A stretch of 8,563 nucleotides of DNA, taken from contig CAYMHT010000112.1 in the NCBI GenBank assembly GCA_964390305.1, positions 1-8,563 of the forward strand. The letters are read 5' to 3'. The stretch's first letter is position 1. Every line of letters begins with the position of its first letter. A program made the position numbers and the translations under genes. Under the pieces are notes generated by a model, which searched no databases, was not told the origin of the DNA, and saw only the letters and a program-made list of their open reading frames with translations. Positions 1-6,214 of the stretch are shown here, one piece after another. The DNA is from SKLM01 sp964390305. GTDB taxonomy: Bacteria; Chloroflexota; Anaerolineae; B4-G1.

Positions 1-51
1 CAATCCCACACGCCACCTGCCGGCCGGATGGCAAATCAGGCCAACGCTGTC

Positions 52-1905
52 CTAGGGCGCCCAGGAGAGGCGCTGCATGGTCCAGCTGGGAAGGTTGGGC
101 CCCAGGGAGATCACCAACCGGGGATCCTCGCCGCCCGGGCGCATGAGGTAGATGCCCCAACCGCCGCCCCGGTTGGAGACAAAGGCGATGGCCGAGCCGT
201 CCGGCGACCAGGCGGGCAGACCGTCTGAGGCCGGGTCGTCGGTCAGCTGCCGAAACCCACCGCCCAGGTCGTAGATGTAGACCTCCCAGTTGCCGGTGTG
301 ATTCGACATATAAGCCAGCTGATTCCCTCCAGGCGACCAACTGAGGCCGACATCGTTCGGGCTCGCGCTTACGCGATTGCCCGGCTCGCCATCGTCCGGG
401 TTGTCGATGAAGATGCCGCAGGCCTCGGGATTCTCGGTTTCGCACCCAGTCCACGCCAGGAGCCCCGTCGGCCCCCACGCCGGCCCCTTGCCAGCCGCGT
501 GACGACGCGGGTCCGCAGAGCCGTCGGTCGGCACGATGCTGATCTGCCAGGCACCGCTGGCATCCGGCTCCGCATACGCCATGCGCTGTCCGTCGGGCGA
601 GAACGTAGGCCACGCCAGGTCACTGCCAGCGATCAGTTGCTGTGGCGCCACATCCAAAGACGGTAGCAGCGACAGGCCCGGGGAGAGCCGATCCCGATAT
701 CCCAGCGCGTCGCTGTTCCACATCCACACCGGCTGATCCGCCCCAGAGACCATCTCCAGCAGGCGCCCGTCGGCGAACAGAGCGTAGACGCTGTAGGCCC
801 GTCTCTCCGTATCGTAGATCGGATAGGCAAGCCGACCAGCGTTGAAGCCCGGGGGCAGCGTTGTCCTCGTGAGGGGCCGTGAGCCCTCGATCGTTGGAAT
901 CGGCGTGGGCGTCGCGTTGCGGCATATCTCAGCCGCCTCCCCTCGCGCCTTCTCAATCTCGTCGCTGTCCAGCAGCCGCGCCGCCCGTTCGTATTCTTTC
1001 GCGGCCGGACACATTTCGCCCTGATCGGCCCATGCCTCGGCGTACCTCACGTGCGCCTCGTAGAGACGTCGAAAGACATCCTTGTAATCTGGCGCTGAGC
1101 TGTGGAGCTCCTCAAAGCGCGCGATGCACTCCTCCCAGTCGACGGCCCAATAGCTGAGCGCCTCCAGATAGTCCATCGCCAGCCGCCGTTGCGTCAGCGC
1201 CTCGTCGTCGAGGGGCCGCAGCGCCACCGCACGGTCGAGGTAAAAGATGCCCAGTTCGAAGTCATCCTCTTCGAGAAGCGCCATACCCGCCTCATAGCGG
1301 CTCTCGAAAAGCATGTCCTCCACTTCCTCGGCCCTGTAATCGGCATCAAGCTGGCGCAGCGAGGTCAGCGCAGCGGCGGCCTCCTGCCACCGCTCGGCCT
1401 CGTAGTGGGCCCGCGCCTGTCGATATAGGTCATCCGTGATCGGCTCCTCGGGCTTCCTGGTAGGGGTGGGATCTACCCTCAACCCTGCCTCGGCCTCGGC
1501 GATGCCCTGCCCGGCAAGGGCATGACCGGGGTCGAGCTTGAGGGCATACTCAAACTCCGCCTGCGCCAGCTCGAAGTTCCCTTGATTGAGTCGCTCCAGG
1601 CCAGCCTGGTAGTGTTCCTCCGCCTCGTCCTCCAGGCGCTGCACACGCTCTTTCTCACCCTCGCGCACGCCGAAGTAGATGCCCCCGCCAACGCTGATCG
1701 TCAACAGCACGAGTAGGGCGGCACCCCAGAGGAACATCGGACCTGGACTCCGGACCCGGCCAGCACGTGCCGTGTCGGAGGCTTTGCCCTCCGAACCCGA
1801 CGCCCTTCGGGCATCGGAGGGTTGGGTCTCCTCGACCGACACACCACACTGAGGACAGAGGGAGACCCTGTTGGGTACCTCACTTTCGCATTCAGGACAA
1901 CGCAT
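52..1905 (-). CDS. Zinc-ribbon / single-TM / TPR / TolB-like beta-propeller protein
   Basis: 617 residues. Residues 1-22 form a zinc ribbon (C3, C6, C17, C20: CPEC...CPQC). A low-complexity linker follows, then one hydrophobic helix at about 57-79. Residues 92-330 are helical TPR-like repeats, the clearest at about 95-128 (NQGNFELAQAEFEYALKLDP). A Pro/Thr linker (331-338) leads to a TolB/WD40-like propeller at about 350-617, with repeated blades of the type 'WSPDG..IAFVSNR...IYLM'. The layout suggests the ribbon sits in the cytoplasm and the TPR and propeller outside, acting as a protein-binding scaffold; topology and role are inferred. The frame is open upstream to 2142, but I chose the ATG at 1905: the zinc ribbon starts there, GGAG lies 7 nt upstream, and a strong promoter lies just before it, inside the longer reading. 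The stop is TAG. No enzymatic motif is visible. Confidence 0.9.
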   Translation of the reverse strand: MRCPECESEVPNRVSLCPQCGVSVEETQPSDARRASGSEGKASDTARAGRVRSPGPMFLWGAALLVLLTISVGGGIYFGVREGEKERVQRLEDEAEEHYQAGLERLNQGNFELAQAEFEYALKLDPGHALAGQGIAEAEAGLRVDPTPTRKPEEPITDDLYRQARAHYEAERWQEAAAALTSLRQLDADYRAEEVEDMLFESRYEAGMALLEEDDFELGIFYLDRAVALRPLDDEALTQRRLAMDYLEALSYWAVDWEECIARFEELHSSAPDYKDVFRRLYEAHVRYAEAWADQGEMCPAAKEYERAARLLDSDEIEKARGEAAEICRNATPTPIPTIEGSRPLTRTTLPPGFNAGRLAYPIYDTERRAYSVYALFADGRLLEMVSGADQPVWMWNSDALGYRDRLSPGLSLLPSLDVAPQQLIAGSDLAWPTFSPDGQRMAYAEPDASGAWQISIVPTDGSADPRRHAAGKGPAWGPTGLLAWTGCETENPEACGIFIDNPDDGEPGNRVSASPNDVGLSWSPGGNQLAYMSNHTGNWEVYIYDLGGGFRQLTDDPASDGLPAWSPDGSAIAFVSNRGGGWGIYLMRPGGEDPRLVISLGPNLPSWTMQRLSWAP

Positions 1906-1912
1906 GGGAAAA

Positions 1913-1916
1913 CTCC
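1913..1916 (-). promoter_or_regulatory. Ribosome binding site GGAG for the propeller gene
   Basis: GGAG on the minus strand ends 7 nt before the ATG at 1905. It decides the start, because the longer in-frame reading would place this sequence and the promoter inside the coding region. Confidence 0.7.
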
Positions 1917-1924
1917 AGCGAGCC

Positions 1925-1953
1925 ATTATAGAGGGTTCGAGCCCCTTTGTCCA
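1925..1953 (-). promoter_or_regulatory. Sigma70-type promoter TGGACA-N17-TATAAT
   Basis: On the minus strand, TGGACA (1948-1953) and a perfect TATAAT (1925-1930) are separated by exactly 17 bp. The pair lies in the 85-bp gap after the radical SAM gene stop (1991). Predicted transcription starts near 1918, giving a leader of only about 13 nt that begins next to the ribosome binding site. No terminator is visible between the radical SAM gene and this promoter, so read-through from upstream may add to expression. Confidence 0.75.
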
Positions 1954-1990
1954 GCGCCCCAGCGCGCAGAAGACCCAGATCCGCCGCGCG

Positions 1991-3088
1991 TCAATAGGCC
2001 CGAGACAGGAGGTGACGGTTCCCGACGCGCACCGTCTCCAGCCCTGCCTCGCGGGCGGCACACTCCGCAGCCTCGGCGTGATCCACCGACGTGCAGGGCA
2101 GATCAGGAAAGAGGAAGTGGGGCGCGAAACCGAGCAGCACATACGGAATGCCCGGGTTCTGCTCGGCTACGAAGCTCGCGATACGGCCCACCTCCTCGAC
2201 GTCCACGTAGCCGGGAACCAAGAGCGTGCTCACCACCACCGATGGCGGCTCAGGCCGCTCGTCAAAGCGAGCGGCGGCCCGGGTAAGATTCTCCAGGGTG
2301 TGCCGGTTGCTGGCTCCCGTCAACGTCCGATGGAGGGTGTCGTCGTGGGCCTTCAGATCGAACTTCACGCACCCGCCAGTCTCCACTGCCAGGTCGAAAG
2401 CCTGATCCATGAGGCGAGGACGGGCGGTGCCGTTCGTCTCCCAGCAGACGACCACGCCCCGCTCGGCCAGGTAGCGCGCCGTTGCCAGGGCGTGTGGCAT
2501 CTGACTCGCAGGATCCCCGCCAAAGAAACACGCACAGTAGGTGCGATCGTTGGCCGCCTCGGCCAGCTCGTCCGCGGAGAGGAAATCCGACTCCCCCGGA
2601 TCGACCTCGCGGAAGTGGTAGTTCTGGCAGAAGAGGCAGTCGATCGTGCACGAGGCGTAGAACACGGCCAGGTTGTGCTTGCCGCGCTGTGAATGCCCTG
2701 AGCAGACCGGATCGGCGACGCAGTTTGTGGGAAGGCCGTCGCGGTACCAGTGAAGCAACCCGCGCTCGGGCGTGCCGGCCACGTGGTGGAGCTCCCCATC
2801 GCGCACCTCGCGCAGGCCGCAGAACCCGCGCTCTCCTTCGCCAATCACGCAGTCCTGGACGCAGAGTCCGCAGCGGTGCCCTTCCTCGGCCCGCGGAGCA
2901 GGCTGAGGCAGGTCGAACATCCGTCTTGCAGCCGCGTGCACCTCGTCCGCCACCGCCAGGCTCTCCCCAGGTTGCCCGCGGATACACTCCACGCAGAGTC
3001 CGAGCTGGCCGGCGATGAGGCGCGAGCGTCTCCCGCAGAGCTTGCAGACCTGCTCACCCCGCGGTTCGACCTGCTCTCTCTTCCACAT
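1991..3088 (-). CDS. Radical SAM protein, PflA-related (COG1180-like), with extra N-terminal zinc ribbon
   Basis: 365 residues. The radical SAM cluster motif CX3CX2C is C147, C151, C154 (CTIDCLFCQNY), ligating a 4Fe-4S cluster that cleaves S-adenosylmethionine. A GGDP-type SAM-binding loop (190-193) and CWETNG (215-220) follow, as in pyruvate-formate-lyase-activating-enzyme relatives. Upstream are two further Cys clusters: a zinc ribbon (C15, C18, C32, C35) and a second set (C73, C76, C80, C90; CGLC...C...GFCGLR), the latter usual in COG1180 proteins of the AmmeMemoRadiSam/PflA-like type. No pyruvate formate-lyase or other glycyl-radical partner is in the window, so the substrate is unknown. 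The ATG at 3088 lies 35 nt inside the preceding gene, with only a weak GGG upstream, suggesting translational coupling. The stop is TGA at 1991-1993. Confidence 0.9.
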   Translation of the reverse strand: MWKREQVEPRGEQVCKLCGRRSRLIAGQLGLCVECIRGQPGESLAVADEVHAAARRMFDLPQPAPRAEEGHRCGLCVQDCVIGEGERGFCGLREVRDGELHHVAGTPERGLLHWYRDGLPTNCVADPVCSGHSQRGKHNLAVFYASCTIDCLFCQNYHFREVDPGESDFLSADELAEAANDRTYCACFFGGDPASQMPHALATARYLAERGVVVCWETNGTARPRLMDQAFDLAVETGGCVKFDLKAHDDTLHRTLTGASNRHTLENLTRAAARFDERPEPPSVVVSTLLVPGYVDVEEVGRIASFVAEQNPGIPYVLLGFAPHFLFPDLPCTSVDHAEAAECAAREAGLETVRVGNRHLLSRAY

Positions 3089-3872
3089 GGTCCCAAACCC
3101 GATGGATGAACCGCCGCGAGCCCACGAGCGCCCCGAACGCCTCGACGTGCGCGGGCTCCAGGATCAGAGGTCCGCCGTAGCCCGCATCCCGAAGGGCTAG
3201 CAGGAGCCTGGCCCAGTCCACGTCCCCCTGCCCCGGCGGCAGATGGCGCGGGCCCTCCGTTCGGTAGTCTGAAAGGTGAACGGTCGTGAGGCGATCCCCC
3301 ATCGCCCGCACGAGAGCCGCAGGCTCGACGCCGCTCTCGCAAGCCTGGAATGCGTCAAACGTAAAGCCCACCGGCAGCCGAGCCTCGCGAATCGCCCATA
3401 CCTGCTCCGGAGCGCGCAGATAGCACCAGCTGACGTTCTCAATGCACAGGGCGAGCCCAGCGGCCCGAGCCTGCTCGCCGGCCCAGCGAGCACTCTCGAA
3501 GAACGCATCAACCAGCCGGGGGTTGTCCAACCCGTAGCGCAGCCCGTGCCACGTGAGGGCCTCCGCTTCCAGCACGCTGGCGATCTCCAGAAGCCGGTGG
3601 AAGCGGTCGCGCACTTCCTCCGCCATGCGAGGATAAGGAGCCCAGAGGTCGAAGTACGTCGCGTAAAGGTGAACGGAGTGGACATTCAGGCCAAGCTCAC
3701 ACCGTCGCCGATCGAGAACACCGCCGAAGTACGGAGTGTACTCCTCGTCGGCCTGGAGGAAGATCTCAACCACCCGGAAACCGAGCTGCGCAGCGACGGT
3801 AAGACTTTCCTCGGTCAGATAGCCAGGATAGAAAGCGGCGGTGGAGATGCCGATGTCCGGTCGATCGGTCAT
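3054..3872 (-). CDS. Sugar phosphate isomerase/epimerase-like TIM-barrel protein (xylose isomerase-like, AP endonuclease 2 fold)
   Basis: 272 residues, normal for this family. The strand pattern fits the barrel: IGIS near the start, VVEIF (34-38), NVHSVHLY (63-70), TWHG with H109, CIENVS with E145, GFTFDAF with D173, VHLSD with H199, the motif HLPPGQGDVDW (210-220), and LILEP with E239. E145, D173, H199 and E239 sit where the divalent-metal ligands lie in this superfamily. The family includes isomerases, epimerases, myo-inositol catabolic enzymes and endonuclease IV; the HLPPGQGDVDW signature is common in the isomerase/epimerase group, but the exact substrate cannot be read off. The start ATG at 3872 has GAGGG 9 nt upstream and lies 12 nt after the peptidase stop. 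The 3' end overlaps the radical SAM gene by 35 nt. Confidence 0.9.
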   Translation of the reverse strand: MTDRPDIGISTAAFYPGYLTEESLTVAAQLGFRVVEIFLQADEEYTPYFGGVLDRRRCELGLNVHSVHLYATYFDLWAPYPRMAEEVRDRFHRLLEIASVLEAEALTWHGLRYGLDNPRLVDAFFESARWAGEQARAAGLALCIENVSWCYLRAPEQVWAIREARLPVGFTFDAFQACESGVEPAALVRAMGDRLTTVHLSDYRTEGPRHLPPGQGDVDWARLLLALRDAGYGGPLILEPAHVEAFGALVGSRRFIHRVWDHVEERAGRTAG

Positions 3873-3884
3873 GCAAACATGCCC

Positions 3885-5000
3885 TCACCAACGATCCCAC
3901 ACATCGATGAGCCCGGCCACCTCGTCCAGCGGCAGGGCGTACCGTGTGTGCCCGTCGCGCCCCACCACGGTCTCGGCCCGCCACAGGGAGTTCAGCACCG
4001 CCTCCTCCACGCTCTCCACGACCGCGGGGAACAGCGCACCCATCGCTCTTCCCTCGTCCGCCAGCACCGCAGCATCGACCACGAGACTCCCCGGCTCACG
4101 CTGCGCGCGACGGGCAGTGCTGAAGGCAATCACGAAGTCGCCGCTGTCGTGATCGTGGACGCTGCCGACGCGCCCCAGTCCGATGCCAGCCCGCACGCAC
4201 AGGCGCCCGAGTTGCCGCGAGGTCAGCGGGGCGTCCGTCGCCAGGACGATCATCACCGACCCATCGTCTGCGCACTCCGGCCTTTCCGGGGACGCAGGCT
4301 GCAGCCAACGACCGACGGGAACGCCTGAGATCGTCAACCGCTCCGGACGGCCGAAGTTCGTCTGAACCACGACACCCACCGTAAAGCCCCCCTCAGTCCC
4401 AGGCAGGACACGGCTGGCTGTGCCGATACCGCCCTTCCAGCCGAAGCAGCTCGTCCCCGTACCGGCTCCCACCACACCCTCGCCCACGCTCTCGGCAGAC
4501 GCGGTCTCCATCGCGCGCCAGACGTGCTCGGCCCGGACGTGCCGCCCCTGTAGGTCGTTAAGGTATCCGTCGTTCGTCTCCCCGACCACCACGTTGACGC
4601 TGTCGCTCGTGATGCCGATCTCCGGATTCCCGACGATGGCATGCTGAATCAGCGCGTCGGCGACCAGCGGCACGTTGAGCGTATTCGTCAAGGCGATGGG
4701 TGCCTCGACCACGCCCAACTCACGCACCTGCTCGAACCCGAACACCTTGCCGTAGCCGTTGATCGTGTGGACGGCAGCCCGCACCTTGTGCCGGAATAGA
4801 TCGCCGCCGTGAGGGAGGATCACCGTCACCCCGGTGCGCACGGGCCCTTGTCCCGGATGGAGAGGACCTTCGCCAGAGATCAGCGTGGTGTGGCCCACGC
4901 GGACGCCCGACACATCCATGATCGCGTTCCGAGGACCGGGGCGACAGGCCCCTATGCTGAGCCCCCAGTCGCGCACCCGCGGGCGCCCTATGACCATCAC
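3885..5000 (-). CDS. P1 family (S58) aminopeptidase, DmpA/BapA-like
   Basis: 371 residues, close to DmpA/BapA length. The N-terminal region 'GPRNAIMDVSGVRVGHTTL' (about 22-40) and 'SVNVVVGETNDGYLND' are characteristic. Family members are N-terminal-nucleophile hydrolases that cleave themselves at a Gly-Ser bond and then release N-terminal D-, L- or beta-amino acids from peptides and amides. Here the site is G247-S248 in DDGSVMIVLATDAPL. S286 and D288 lie 38 and 40 residues later, the spacing recalled for Ser250, Ser288 and Glu290 in BapA; Asp replacing Glu at the last site is noteworthy. No signal peptide is visible, so it is probably cytoplasmic. The start is either GTG at 5000 (TAAGG 7 nt upstream) or the adjacent ATG at 4997; both preserve the whole domain. 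It begins 9 nt after the small membrane gene. Substrate is not predictable. Confidence 0.92.
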   Translation of the reverse strand: MMVIGRPRVRDWGLSIGACRPGPRNAIMDVSGVRVGHTTLISGEGPLHPGQGPVRTGVTVILPHGGDLFRHKVRAAVHTINGYGKVFGFEQVRELGVVEAPIALTNTLNVPLVADALIQHAIVGNPEIGITSDSVNVVVGETNDGYLNDLQGRHVRAEHVWRAMETASAESVGEGVVGAGTGTSCFGWKGGIGTASRVLPGTEGGFTVGVVVQTNFGRPERLTISGVPVGRWLQPASPERPECADDGSVMIVLATDAPLTSRQLGRLCVRAGIGLGRVGSVHDHDSGDFVIAFSTARRAQREPGSLVVDAAVLADEGRAMGALFPAVVESVEEAVLNSLWRAETVVGRDGHTRYALPLDEVAGLIDVWDRW

Positions 5001-5009
5001 GCGGACGCC

Positions 5010-5192
5010 TTAGCCTGCCAGACCGCGCATAAGGGCGTAGGCAACGACCACGACGATGACCGCGCCGAGGCAGCCGAGGCGGAGAAAGACCTTGGTGAGT
5101 CTGAGAAGGGCGCGAAGAACCACCAGCAGCACGACCAGTCCCACACCGACGCCGGCCAGGATCAGCAGTTGTTCGACAGTCAAACCAAGCAC
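5010..5192 (-). CDS. Small two-helix membrane protein, unknown function
   Basis: About 60 residues, dominated by two hydrophobic helices (about 6-27 and 37-57) joined by a short basic loop (RALLRLTK). I do not recognise the family. The start is uncertain. The GTG at 5192 follows a strong purine run (AAGGGGG) but with only 3 nt of spacing; the frame is open back to a TTG at 5249, which would add a basic 19-residue N-terminus. I prefer the shorter form because the predicted transcription start (about 5254) would leave the TTG almost leaderless. The stop is TAA, 9 nt before the S58 peptidase start, so the two are probably cotranscribed and perhaps coupled. Possible roles are a membrane accessory or a leader peptide gene; nothing in the sequence decides this. 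Confidence 0.65.
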   Translation of the reverse strand: MLGLTVEQLLILAGVGVGLVVLLVVLRALLRLTKVFLRLGCLGAVIVVVVAYALMRGLAG

Positions 5193-5260
5193 TTGCCCCC
5201 TTACGGTCCGTCGAGATAGCGGGTTAACGCGCTGGGCAAAGGAAATCAAGTGTCGAGACT

Positions 5261-5288
5261 ATCTTACCACGAACCGCGCCCTTGTAAA
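5261..5288 (-). promoter_or_regulatory. Sigma70-type promoter TTTACA-N16-TAAGAT for the peptidase operon
   Basis: On the minus strand, TTTACA (5283-5288) matches TTGACA at five of six positions and TAAGAT (5261-5266) matches TATAAT at four of six, keeping the key first two and last two bases, with a 16-bp spacer. Predicted start of transcription is near 5254. The -35 box shares bases with the T-tail of the upstream terminator. Confidence 0.55.
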
Positions 5289-5329
5289 ACGGCAGGCGGG
5301 GGAGCACCATCAGGTGCTCCCCCGCCTGC
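5286..5329 (-). terminator. Intrinsic terminator ending the recA-side unit
   Basis: A perfect 17-bp stem (5292-5308 paired with 5313-5329), nearly all G-C, closes a 4-nt loop (5309-5312). In the minus direction it is followed by CGTTTTAC, a short T-run typical of rho-independent termination. In the plus direction the stem is followed by GGCATTCG, with no T-run, so it works for the minus-strand genes only. It lies about 113 nt after the stop of the basic-protein gene. Confidence 0.85.
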
Positions 5330-5442
5330 GGCATTCGGACACGGGCTCAAGGAAGGCCAGGTGTCCGAGCGCACTCGTTCACCTCGAGGGCCTCACCCAG
5401 ACAGTCCGACACTCGCAGGACACCCGTGCCCGCCCGACCATT
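5330..5442 (-). other. Non-coding 3' stretch with competing inverted repeats
   Basis: This is the 113 nt between the TAG of the basic-protein gene and the terminator stem, with no supportable gene. It holds several matching arms: GGTGTCC (5360-5366 on the plus strand) can pair with GGACACC (5418-5424), while GTGTCCGA (5361-5368) can alternatively pair with TCGGACAC (5335-5342). A small CGAG-CGCA-CTCG hairpin lies at 5366-5377. The first two pairings exclude each other. It could be a structured 3' untranslated region or the body of a small RNA ending at the terminator. It does not fit a tRNA, 4.5S RNA or tmRNA. Confidence 0.35.
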
Positions 5443-5802
5443 CTAGCGTGACGGGCAACGCACGTACCAGCCATTCCGGCCCACGTCCTGGTAAATCTCA
5501 AGGGTTCGCTCGGTGCGGGGATCGCTAGAGCGCGACCGGGCGCGCACCCGGAACACGCGGCGCTCGACCGCTCCCTGGAAGCCAGACCGGGAGACGGTCC
5601 AGCAGCGCTCGACAGCGTACACGCGATACCGGCGCCGACGCCAGTCGAACACCGCGGGGAAATACCCGTGCCGCCGCTCAAGCATCCTGATGCCCTCATC
5701 CCTGCCCAGAAGACGCCGAAGGCGCTTGGCGCGGCCGCGGTGGCCCTTTCCGCGCCCGCGCCCCAGACGCCGCGCTGCATCAAGAGCGGCACTAATCGCC
5801 AT
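5443..5802 (-). CDS. Very basic 119-residue protein, possibly DUF6504-like
   Basis: Residues 1-32 form an Arg/Lys/Gly-rich stretch (RRLGRGRGKGHRGRAKRLRR) likely to contact nucleic acid. The rest (about 45-116) looks like a small beta-rich domain with the pattern FDWRRRRYRV...W68...RRVFRVRA...LEIYQD...WYVRC. It recalls DUF6504-type proteins, which carry W-x-GRxYRV...YxVxA...ELYxD...WxLxR, but this match is from memory and weak. The function is unknown; nucleic-acid binding is inferred from charge. The ATG at 5802 is preceded by GGAGGGAG at good spacing and overlaps the end of the membrane-protein gene by 11 nt, so translation is probably coupled. An in-frame upstream start at 5838 is possible but would overlap further without a better ribosome site. 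Confidence 0.7.
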   Translation of the reverse strand: MAISAALDAARRLGRGRGKGHRGRAKRLRRLLGRDEGIRMLERRHGYFPAVFDWRRRRYRVYAVERCWTVSRSGFQGAVERRVFRVRARSRSSDPRTERTLEIYQDVGRNGWYVRCPSR

Positions 5803-6214
5803 ATGGCACTCCCTCCGCGTTTCGCGATGTTCCCCCAACCACCTTGAAGTCCCGCTTCCTGGGCGCTGACAGCGACGGGGGAAGCCCGTCCCAGTCCTGA
5901 TGCCAACGCTGCTGCGCGCTCTGCGGCGAGACCACGATCACCGGTGGATACGGGCTCCGCCCCGAGTTCTGCGGCGACACCGCCGTGTACCGCGACTCTC
6001 CACCCTCGCGGTGCCGCGTGACCGCCACCACGGTCAGGCTGGTCGGAATCGCCGCCACCACGCCGCACACCGCTCCCGCCAGCACCCCCAGCGCCTCGCT
6101 GCTCAATCGATTCCCTACCACCAGAGCCAACGTCACCGCGAACGCCACCGCCACCACGCCCGCAAACGTCTTCAGGCGCCCCCACGAGCCCCTCGTCTCA
6201 TTCCCTCCCCTCAT
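5792..6214 (-). CDS. Two-helix membrane protein coupled to the FtsK-like ATPase
   Basis: 140 residues. A short, polar, partly basic N-terminus (MRGGNETRGSWGRLKTF) precedes two hydrophobic helices at about 17-33 and 41-65. A roughly 75-residue soluble tail follows, with PYPPVIVVSP (88-97), a W-rich segment (RWHQDWDGLPPSL) and a basic C-terminal part. I do not recognise the family. The ATG at 6214 overlaps the TGA of the FtsK-like gene as ATGA, strong evidence for translational coupling and a reason to reject the longer frame reaching 6379, whose extra N-terminus is Gly/Arg-rich and lies within the ATPase gene. Since the ATPase lacks the membrane helices of true FtsK, this protein may supply its membrane attachment; that is inference. 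The stop (TAG) lies inside the next gene. Confidence 0.75.
   Translation of the reverse strand: MRGGNETRGSWGRLKTFAGVVAVAFAVTLALVVGNRLSSEALGVLAGAVCGVVAAIPTSLTVVAVTRHREGGESRYTAVSPQNSGRSPYPPVIVVSPQSAQQRWHQDWDGLPPSLSAPRKRDFKVVGGTSRNAEGVPYGD

Noticed and set aside
1928..1952. Plus-strand T-arm-like sequence (GAGGG-TTCGAGC-CCCTT), suggesting a tRNA end
   Set aside because: No matching acceptor, D or anticodon arms lie at the right distances upstream, where the sequence instead encodes the conserved zinc ribbon of the minus-strand gene. The same bases make a good minus-strand promoter spacer.
1906..2142. 79-residue N-terminal extension of the propeller protein
   Set aside because: It would overlap the radical SAM gene, contains the promoter and ribosome site, and precedes a zinc ribbon that normally sits at the very N-terminus.
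2262..2987. Minus-strand frame of 241 codons inside the radical SAM gene
   Set aside because: It is out of frame with the intact radical SAM protein and Gly/Arg/Pro-rich without motifs.
3276..4328. Long plus-strand open frame of 350 codons
   Set aside because: It lies opposite the S58 peptidase and TIM-barrel genes, which have clear family motifs. Its translation has no recognisable domain, and long antisense frames are expected in high-GC DNA.
5360..5424. Possible tRNA formed by the 7-bp GGTGTCC/GGACACC closing stem
   Set aside because: The span is only 65 nt, with no GTTCGA-type T-loop, no proper D-arm and no anticodon arm on either strand.
5379..6185. Minus-strand Gly/Ala/Arg-rich frame of 268 codons
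   Set aside because: It runs through two better-supported genes with coupled starts and a non-coding stretch. The skewed composition and lack of domains mark it as a shadow.
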